The notes beneath the pieces are model-generated. The model searched no databases, was not told the DNA's origin, and saw only the letters and a list, made by a program, of their open reading frames with translations. The position numbers were made by a program, and so were the translations under genes. From Kuenenia sp039794105 (GTDB lineage Bacteria > Planctomycetota > Brocadiia > Brocadiales > Brocadiaceae), in contig NZ_JBDIWA010000002.1 of NCBI RefSeq assembly GCF_039794105.1, positions 62,001 to 126,000 on the forward strand: DNA of 64,000 bases. Direction: 5' to 3'. Numbering within the stretch: position 1 is the stretch's first letter; every line of letters begins with the position of its first letter. Shown here one piece after another: positions 58,653 to 64,000 of the stretch.

Positions 58653-58869
58653 TGCTTGCTCACTAACCTTTTATAAACATCTTCCCATGGAGAACCTGAT
58701 TCAGGGTTTTTATGGTAAGCCTCCAATCGTTCATCAATTATCCTTTTTCATCTTCTGTCAATTCTATTGCTTCCGGTTCAGCGGCTATAGTGTCCCATAT
58801 ATCCTCTACAAGTTGGATTCTTTCAGGTATTGACAATGCAAGGGCATCTGTTGCCGTTATCTGTTTCAT
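58649..58869 (-). pseudogene. addiction-module antitoxin with frameshift
   Basis: From ATG 58869 (minus) the frame reads MKQITATDALALSIPERIQL, VEDIWDTIAAEPEAIELTED, EKG-stop. The next frame continues RIIDERLEAYHKNPESGSPW, EDVYKRLVSKQ-stop, which is the expected C-terminus. One missing base breaks the gene. Its stop overlaps the ParE-like ATG. Confidence 0.78.
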
Positions 58870-58883
58870 CGTTTTGCCTCCCT

Positions 58884-58994
58884 TTAATTTCCGATATATT
58901 TTATCCGATTAGTTCCTATCTTGAATCCCTTTTTAGCAATTTTCTTTATTTTTTTATGTAACGATTCCGGTAATCTCACACTAAAAGTACTCAT
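58884..58994 (-). pseudogene. short ribbon-helix-helix antitoxin remnant
   Basis: The 36-codon minus frame is MSTFSVRLPESLHKKIKKIA, KKGFKIGTNRIKYIGN. It starts like an RHH antitoxin (FSVRLPESLHKKI) but lacks the second helix region. GGAGG lies upstream at about 59,005. Confidence 0.55.
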
Positions 58995-59042
58995 AATAAA
59001 CCTCCTTGCAATCTAATAAATTCTTTTTTGCGACCCCTTCGG

Positions 59043-59396
59043 CTAACGTTCCTCGATTGCCTGGATATTTTTTATCTTAAGCTTGCGTGTATCTGAACAA
59101 TAAATAGTTGTTGCATTAAACGAATAACGATGCTTATCAAGAAACCGATGAAATTCTTTTTTTAACAATGCAAAGGTAGTAAATGAGATTATCTTCGACG
59201 CCTTGAGCGGGTCAACCTTTAGATTAGAGTATTTAAAATTCCATGCGGTCCTACCTTGTAGAAATAGTAGTTCTTCGACTAGGTCAGGCAGGGCCGGAAG
59301 ATACTTCGCTTCCAGCTCGCGCTTTACCCAGAACCGCACGGTATCCAATTCTTTGGAAAGGACAAGATCGTTTCCTTCTGGCATATCCGTTATCAC
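59043..59396 (-). CDS. hypothetical protein, 117 aa
   Basis: The product is MITDMPEGNDLVLSKELDTV, RFWVKRELEAKYLPALPDLV, then basic and aromatic-rich (LKKEFHRFLDKHRYSFNATT). No signal peptide or known motif is seen, and codon use is ordinary. It may be a fragment of a larger gene cut by nearby elements. I do not recognise it. Confidence 0.4.
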   Translation of the reverse strand: MITDMPEGNDLVLSKELDTVRFWVKRELEAKYLPALPDLVEELLFLQGRTAWNFKYSNLKVDPLKASKIISFTTFALLKKEFHRFLDKHRYSFNATTIYCSDTRKLKIKNIQAIEER

Positions 59397-59540
59397 TTGA
59401 AGCAGCTAACTTTAAATTAAACTTCCAAAATGTCACATTATTTTACGGCAATTATGAAATATATTTGTATGCATACCTTACTGATAATTGCTTGCATCAT
59501 ATTCGCTAACTCCAAAAATATAATCAAATTTATTTTCCTG

Positions 59541-60521
59541 TTATGTATTGAAATAAAGGTCACATCTGGACATTAGACAATATTTTCTTGAATTGTTTTG
59601 TAATTTATGGTCTTTTACAAGTCGTTGACGGAAACGGCTAACTGCTTTACTCACAGAAAAATAACTCCGCACTCCATACTTTTGACTGACTTCTTTTAAT
59701 GTCATGCCACCATGATTTACAGCCAGAAACAGTATTGCCTGTCTGGCAATATTATTATACACTGGCGCTTCCAACGCTTCCCTTTTCACATCAAATTCTT
59801 TGCAAACGCACTCCTCAAGCGTGTTAATCGATATATTCTTCCTGAATGGTTTTACCCCGCTTAATTCTTTTGATGAAAAATTACCCCATCTCTTAAGTAC
59901 CGCTTTTACCCAACCATCACTCCCTAATATCCACTTTCCCGCTGCTTTTAACCCAGGGTTGTTTTCGTCCTTCATTCCTTCCCGAACAAATTCTAAATAC
60001 CCCCCTGTAGCACTATTTTTTCTTTTACCAAATCTTGATACAATCCATTCCCAATGAAGGGTAAAGGGGAAATGTGCCTTCCCTGTCACGTATGCCGGTA
60101 AACTGCTCCATTTGTATTCCTCAGGCTTTCGAGTGAGTCCTGCCCTGAATGGATTTAAATGGATATATCGGCTTAATTCTAAAAGATATACATCCTTTTC
60201 TACCAACATAGCTTTATATCTGCCTTGGAATAGACGTCCAGGCTGTTTGTGCCTTCGGCTAAAATACAAAGCATAATCTCCATTGAGGCGTTGAATTGCA
60301 CGTGATAAATTAGCATGGGGAGTTTCTAATAAGATATGATAATGGTTGGACATTAATACAAATACATAAACATTAATACCATATCGACTTTCAATGTTGC
60401 CAACAATCTCATAAAACTTTTCCCGATCACGAGTATCAAGAAAAATATCTTCTCTGCGATTTCCCTGATTCATCACGTGGTAAAAAGCACCTTCAAATTC
60501 TATTCTTGCCGGTCTTGCCAT
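59541..60521 (-). CDS. REP-associated-type (Y1/HUH) transposase, intact
   Basis: The 326-aa product starts MARPARIEFEGAFYHVMNQG, has HUH motif MSNHYHILLET (about 57-67), the tyrosine region LELSRYIHLNPFRAG (about 115) and WSSLPAYV. The C-terminal DnaA-IV-like domain reads MTLKEVSQKYGVRSYFSVSK then AVSRFRQRL. All catalytic features are present, so the element may be active. The gene end reads through the left terminal repeat. Confidence 0.88.
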   Translation of the reverse strand: MARPARIEFEGAFYHVMNQGNRREDIFLDTRDREKFYEIVGNIESRYGINVYVFVLMSNHYHILLETPHANLSRAIQRLNGDYALYFSRRHKQPGRLFQGRYKAMLVEKDVYLLELSRYIHLNPFRAGLTRKPEEYKWSSLPAYVTGKAHFPFTLHWEWIVSRFGKRKNSATGGYLEFVREGMKDENNPGLKAAGKWILGSDGWVKAVLKRWGNFSSKELSGVKPFRKNISINTLEECVCKEFDVKREALEAPVYNNIARQAILFLAVNHGGMTLKEVSQKYGVRSYFSVSKAVSRFRQRLVKDHKLQNNSRKYCLMSRCDLYFNT

Positions 60522-60573
60522 GGTTTCATATTATACATATCATGTAAATATTGCCAATAGTCCAGATGTGACC
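59559..60573 (-). mobile_element. Y1-transposase element 2 (complete)
   Basis: GGTCACATCTGGAC (59559-59572) is inverted at 60560-60573, and adjacent bases GACAATATT/GGCAATATT also match. The 1.0-kb element has a single transposase gene. A deleted near-identical copy lies at 61731-62613. Confidence 0.82.
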
Positions 60574-60662
60574 CCTTACCTTACACGTGGTTTATCGCTA
60601 GTCACTTTAACGATCGGGGCTTTGAAGCGCATGAAAGGAGGTCTAGCCATGGTAGGAGGTCA

Positions 60663-60884
60663 ATGATGAAATCAAAACGTAACCTTGACAAAAGTGACTC
60701 AAGCAAGGAAGATACTGCAGAATCAATTGTGAGGGGTGATGAAAAAGTTGTGAAAAATATAGTTGAGCTGATGGGTGGAAATGTTGAATCAGAGTTTCCT
60801 ATTCTTCCACCACATACATTGACGGTAAATATTGAAGTTGGGAATAAACTGAATTTAAATCTCAGACAAATACGAAAAGAATAA
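60663..60884 (+). CDS. hypothetical small protein, 73 aa
   Basis: The product starts KSKRNLDKSDSSKEDTAESI and contains VKNIVELMGGNVESEFPILP, with no known motif. A GTAGGAGGTCA ribosome site precedes the ATGATG start. It is acidic at the start and hydrophilic. Possibly a short regulator or a fragment; unrecognised. Confidence 0.4.
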   Translation: MMKSKRNLDKSDSSKEDTAESIVRGDEKVVKNIVELMGGNVESEFPILPPHTLTVNIEVGNKLNLNLRQIRKE

Positions 60885-61080
60885 TAAATTTCTGTGGGGT
60901 GCATGTGGGATGCATATTGAAGTAAAAAAATGATTGTAAATAACTATAGACTTATTACAAAAGATAGATTTTAATAACAACACAGCACATGAAAACTTTA
61001 TGATTAAATAAAAACTACCATTTTAACAATTTCATATTATAAATGCTTAGACCAATATTTGTTTTTTGCAAACAAAAACA

Positions 61081-61317
61081 ATGCCAACTGTTTTAAGAAT
61101 TAGTTCGTTTCGGTTTCATTTTTATTCAGACGAAGGTAATGAGCCGCCTCATATTCATGTAGCAACACCCGATGGCGAATGCAAATTTTGGTTAGAACCA
61201 GTTCGACTTGCCAGAAACAAAGGCGTCTCGCCTCATGTCATTAGAAAAATTGAAAAGCTAATCTTTGAACATTATGATTATTTAAAGGAGAAATACAATG
61301 AGTCCCGTAACTATTAA
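61081..61317 (+). CDS. DUF4160 protein
   Basis: The 78-aa product MPTVLRISSFRFHFYSDEGN, EPPHIHVATPDGECKFWLEP matches DUF4160 (FYSxEGxEPPHIHV). It is usually the first gene of a DUF4160-DUF2442 pair regarded as toxin-antitoxin-like. I chose ATG 61081 over an upstream TTG. It overlaps the next gene by 20 bp. Confidence 0.85.
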   Translation: MPTVLRISSFRFHFYSDEGNEPPHIHVATPDGECKFWLEPVRLARNKGVSPHVIRKIEKLIFEHYDYLKEKYNESRNY

Positions 61318-61606
61318 TAAGACCATTAGCGCTGAACCTACAGCAATTAGAGCGTGGGCGAAAGGAAGGACAATTTTTATTGAACTCACAGATGGTCGTA
61401 TTATTGGTTTTCCAGCGAATCGCTTTAAAATTCTGAAAAATGCCTCAGATAAGCAATTGAAAGAAGTAACGCTTCGTTTAGATGGTTATGCCATGCGATG
61501 GGAATCTTTAGATGAAGATATTACAGTACTTGGTATTATTGCTGGAAATTTTCAATTACCATATGAAGAGGAAAAAGATTCTAAACAAATAGAGAAGAAA
61601 GCCTAA
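61298..61606 (+). CDS. DUF2442 protein
   Basis: The 102-aa product contains IRAWAKGRTIFIELTDGRII, GFPANRFKILKNASDKQLKE and RWESLDEDITVLGIIAG, the DUF2442 core. The overlap with the DUF4160 gene indicates coupled expression. The partner relation is known; the biochemical role is not. Confidence 0.85.
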   Translation: MSPVTINKTISAEPTAIRAWAKGRTIFIELTDGRIIGFPANRFKILKNASDKQLKEVTLRLDGYAMRWESLDEDITVLGIIAGNFQLPYEEEKDSKQIEKKA

Positions 61607-61730
61607 CAAATCAGTTGAGGTGACGCCTTTATCTCGCGCGGTTTCCAGATTTTTTAATTCTTTGTCTATTTTATCCTATCTTTCCCACTTAAAAAGTCAT
61701 TAAATTGCTGGAACCTGCGGGAAATAAGGG

Positions 61731-62613
61731 GGTCACATCTGGACATTGGACAATATTTTCTTGAATTGTTTATGTATTGTATGATCTTTTGCAAGCCGTT
61801 GACGGAAACGGCTGACTGCTTTACTCACAGAAAAATAACTCCGTGCTCCATACTTTTGACTGACTTCTTTTAATGTCATGCCACCATGATTTACTGCCAG
61901 AAACAGTATTGCCTGTCTGGCAATATATTATACACTGGCGCTTCCAACGCTTCCCTTTTCACATCAAATTCTTTGCAAACGCACTCCTCCAGCGTGTTAA
62001 TCGATATATTCTTCCTGAATGGTTTTACCCCGCTTAATTCTTTTGATGAAAAATTACCCCATCTCTTAAGTACCGCTTTTACCCAACCATCACTCCCTAA
62101 TATCCACTTTCCCGCTGCTTTTAACTCAGGGTTGTTTTCGTCCTTCATTCCTTCCCGAACAAATTCTAAATACTCCCCTGTAGCACTATTTTTTCTTTTA
62201 CGATATATCGGCTTAATTCTAAAAGATATACATCCTTTTCTACCAACATAGCTTTATATCTGCCTTGGAATAGATGTCCAGGCTGTTTGTGCCTTCGGCT
62301 AAAATACAAAGCATAATCTCCATTGAGGCGTTGAATTGCACGTGATAAATTAGCATGGGGAGTTTCTAATAAGATATGATAATGGTTGGACATTAATACA
62401 AATACATAAACATTAATGCCATATCGACTTTCAATGTTGCCAACAATCTCATAAAACTTTTCCCGATCACGAGTATCAGGAAAAATATCTTCTCTGCGAT
62501 TTCCCCGATTCATCACATGGTAAAAAGCCCCTTCAAATTCTATTCTTGCCGGTCTTGCCATGGTTTCATATTATACATATCATGTAAATATTGCCAATAG
62601 TCCAGATGTGACC
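61731..62613 (-). mobile_element. Y1-transposase element 3, internally deleted
   Basis: The ends GGTCACATCTGGAC are inverted at 61731 and 62600-62613. The body is nearly identical to element 2 but lacks the equivalent of 60029-60161 (133 bp) and one base near 61,927. It is a recent duplicate that has decayed. Confidence 0.82.
61745..62561 (-). pseudogene. broken copy of the Y1 transposase
   Basis: The N-terminal part (MARPARIEFEGAFYHVMNRG to LELSRYI) is intact to the 133-bp deletion, which shifts the frame. The C-terminal part continues separately (61891-62148) and is shifted again by a 1-bp loss. Compared with 59541-60521 the rest is almost unchanged. Confidence 0.85.
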
Positions 62614-62707
62614 CCTTACCACTGCGAAGGGCTACAAAAAGAGGGGAAATAATTCGATTTCCTCCCCCCATGTCCATGAGAGCAAGCCTTTGCGGTGGAC
62701 TGAACTG

Positions 62708-64000
62708 TTACAAAATTTCCGAATAGGTATCAATTTCAGATATAGCGAAGGGCTTGCCGATATGATACCCCTGGGCATAATCTACCCCGTAGTTCGATAA
62801 TAGTTGCACCGTTTCTTCGCATCCCACAAATTCAGCGATGGTCTGTTTCCCCAGCCCACGCGCCACTTCTACCATTGCCCTGACCATGTGCTGGTCTGTA
62901 TGGTTGTGTTTTAATTCACTGATAAAGCTCCCGTCTATCTTCAAAAAGTCCACGGGTAATTGTTTGAGGTAACTGAATGAAGAAAAACCAATGCCGAAAT
63001 CATCGAGACCAAACCGGCAGCCCATGTCCTTGAGTGTGGTAATGAGACGATGTGCATCAACCATGTTTTCTATCGTGGCAGTTTCTGTAATTTCAAATAT
63101 GAGGGTTGCAGGATTGATATTGGTAGCCTCAAACTCCTGTTTGATCAAAGGCAATAATTCCGGGTCACTAAATGCCTTGCCAGAGAGATTGACATCGAGG
63201 AATAAGCCTCTGTCAGTAAATTGTTGTTCTGCAATGAGGTGAATGGAGCGGCGAACTACCCAGCGGTCAATGTCACGAATAAGACCGAAACGTTCGGCTA
63301 TAGTGAGAAATTCAGATGGGAAAGTTAATGCGTTATTTTCATCCACCATGCGCAGCAAAGCCTCGTAGCCCATAATCTTCTTATGCCGTATATTCGATAT
63401 CGGTTGTAAATGCAGCACGAATCGATTATTTTTTAATGCATCCCGGATACGTTCCTCCCAGTCCATCCGTAACTCATAATGTATTTTCTGGTCGGGTGAA
63501 TACGTACAAACGCAGTTGCGGCCTTTTTCCTTTGCCCGATACATGGCGAGATCGGCGTAGGTGAGTAATTTTTCCACATCACCTCCATGTTCGGGAAACA
63601 AGGCAATGCCAATGCTGGAAGTAACACTATGTAATCTGTCGTTCTTCCCTTGGAGATTTACTCTCGATAACTCCATGATTTGCATTGCGATTGACTGCGC
63701 CTGATCTGCATCGGTATAAGGGAGGATGATCGCAAATTCATCGCCGCCCAGCCTGGCGATGATATCGGTCTCACGTACCCGCGCTCTTAGCCGATGGGCG
63801 AAATTTATGAGAATTTCATCCCCTTTCTGGTGGCCAAGGGTATCATTAATATATTTGAAGTTGTCCAGGTCGATAAATAACAATGCCCCGTTGGATTCAT
63901 GTCGTTCCATCTGTGCAACCCAGCCCTCCAACTCTTCCCTGAATCGGCGGCGGTTAAAGAGATTGGTGAGCGGGTCATTATTAGCCAGGTGTTCAAGATG
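62708..64000 (-). CDS. GGDEF-EAL cyclic-di-GMP protein (partial, 5' end outside)
   Basis: The minus frame is open to the window edge (431 codons visible, starting HLEHLANNDPLTNLFNRRRF). The GGDEF domain has FIDLDNFKYINDTLGHQKGD and ARLGGDEFAIILPY, an intact active site with I-site-like RxxD not obvious. The EAL domain has GYEALLRM, FEITETATIE, GLDDFGIGFSSFSYLKQLPV and FLKIDGSFISEL, intact too. It could make or break c-di-GMP. Sensor domains would be upstream. Confidence 0.9.
   Translation of the reverse strand, partial: HLEHLANNDPLTNLFNRRRFREELEGWVAQMERHESNGALLFIDLDNFKYINDTLGHQKGDEILINFAHRLRARVRETDIIARLGGDEFAIILPYTDADQAQSIAMQIMELSRVNLQGKNDRLHSVTSSIGIALFPEHGGDVEKLLTYADLAMYRAKEKGRNCVCTYSPDQKIHYELRMDWEERIRDALKNNRFVLHLQPISNIRHKKIMGYEALLRMVDENNALTFPSEFLTIAERFGLIRDIDRWVVRRSIHLIAEQQFTDRGLFLDVNLSGKAFSDPELLPLIKQEFEATNINPATLIFEITETATIENMVDAHRLITTLKDMGCRFGLDDFGIGFSSFSYLKQLPVDFLKIDGSFISELKHNHTDQHMVRAMVEVARGLGKQTIAEFVGCEETVQLLSNYGVDYAQGYHIGKPFAISEIDTYSEIL

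Overview
The window comes from a bacterium of moderate to low GC content with an unusually repeat-rich genome. I infer a Brocadiales-type planctomycete (the anammox group, e.g. Kuenenia, Brocadia or Jettenia). The basis is the combination of a complete nuo cluster, Y1-type transposons, many hairpin repeats and scattered toxin-antitoxin (TA) modules. There is no rRNA gene or marker here, so this placement is an inference. No tRNA, rRNA or CRISPR array was seen.

Layout. (1) 0-5.2 kb: the end of a small-gene pair, then minus-strand genes for anhydro-MurNAc kinase, a universal stress protein and a CPA2-type cation/proton antiporter with a very long, internally repeated extracytoplasmic leader. 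(2) 5.2-23 kb: all 14 complex I genes in the order nuoA-N. The cluster is broken twice by non-complex-I cargo. Between nuoG and nuoH lie a decayed RelE-like toxin, a MazF-type TA pair and a tandem desulforedoxin. Between nuoL and nuoM lie two HicAB pairs and a broken antitoxin/MazF-like remnant. A consensus promoter sits so close to nuoA that the transcript should be nearly leaderless. (3) 23-36.5 kb: an accessory region of small modules (BrnTA copies, PIN toxin, MazF pair, a three-gene ABC-3C-like system, a trypsin-like protease with a membrane partner, and free-standing copies of the N-terminal domain of a type III methylase). Several modules end in hairpin sites that look like integron attC sites, so this may be a cassette array without an integrase. 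It is followed by a type III restriction-modification locus (mod, KilA-N fragments, a GxxExxY gene, res). (4) 39.2-40.7 kb: nested mobile-element remains. (5) 40.7-57.6 kb: an envelope/transport block. It contains a cNMP-binding protein, a secreted beta-helix protein, a lipoprotein, a TonB-dependent receptor, and a complete TonB2/TtpC-type energising operon (DUF3450, TtpC, ExbB, ExbD, TonB, TPR), then a PsiE-like protein, a small zinc-ribbon protein and an EAL-CBS-GGDEF protein. Three promoters here share the layout TTAACA-N5-TTAACA-N7-TATAcT, which resembles a PhoP/PhoB box, so I infer a phosphate-responsive regulon. (6) 57.6-64 kb: three Y1 (HUH) transposons with terminal inverted repeats, decayed TA genes, a DUF4160/DUF2442 pair and a GGDEF-EAL protein that runs off the window.

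Functionally, the window combines core energy metabolism (NADH:quinone oxidoreductase), a probable phosphate-linked outer-membrane uptake system, and a mobile defence/TA region in which insertions into TA genes leave clear footprints (target duplications, in-frame palindromes, nested elements).
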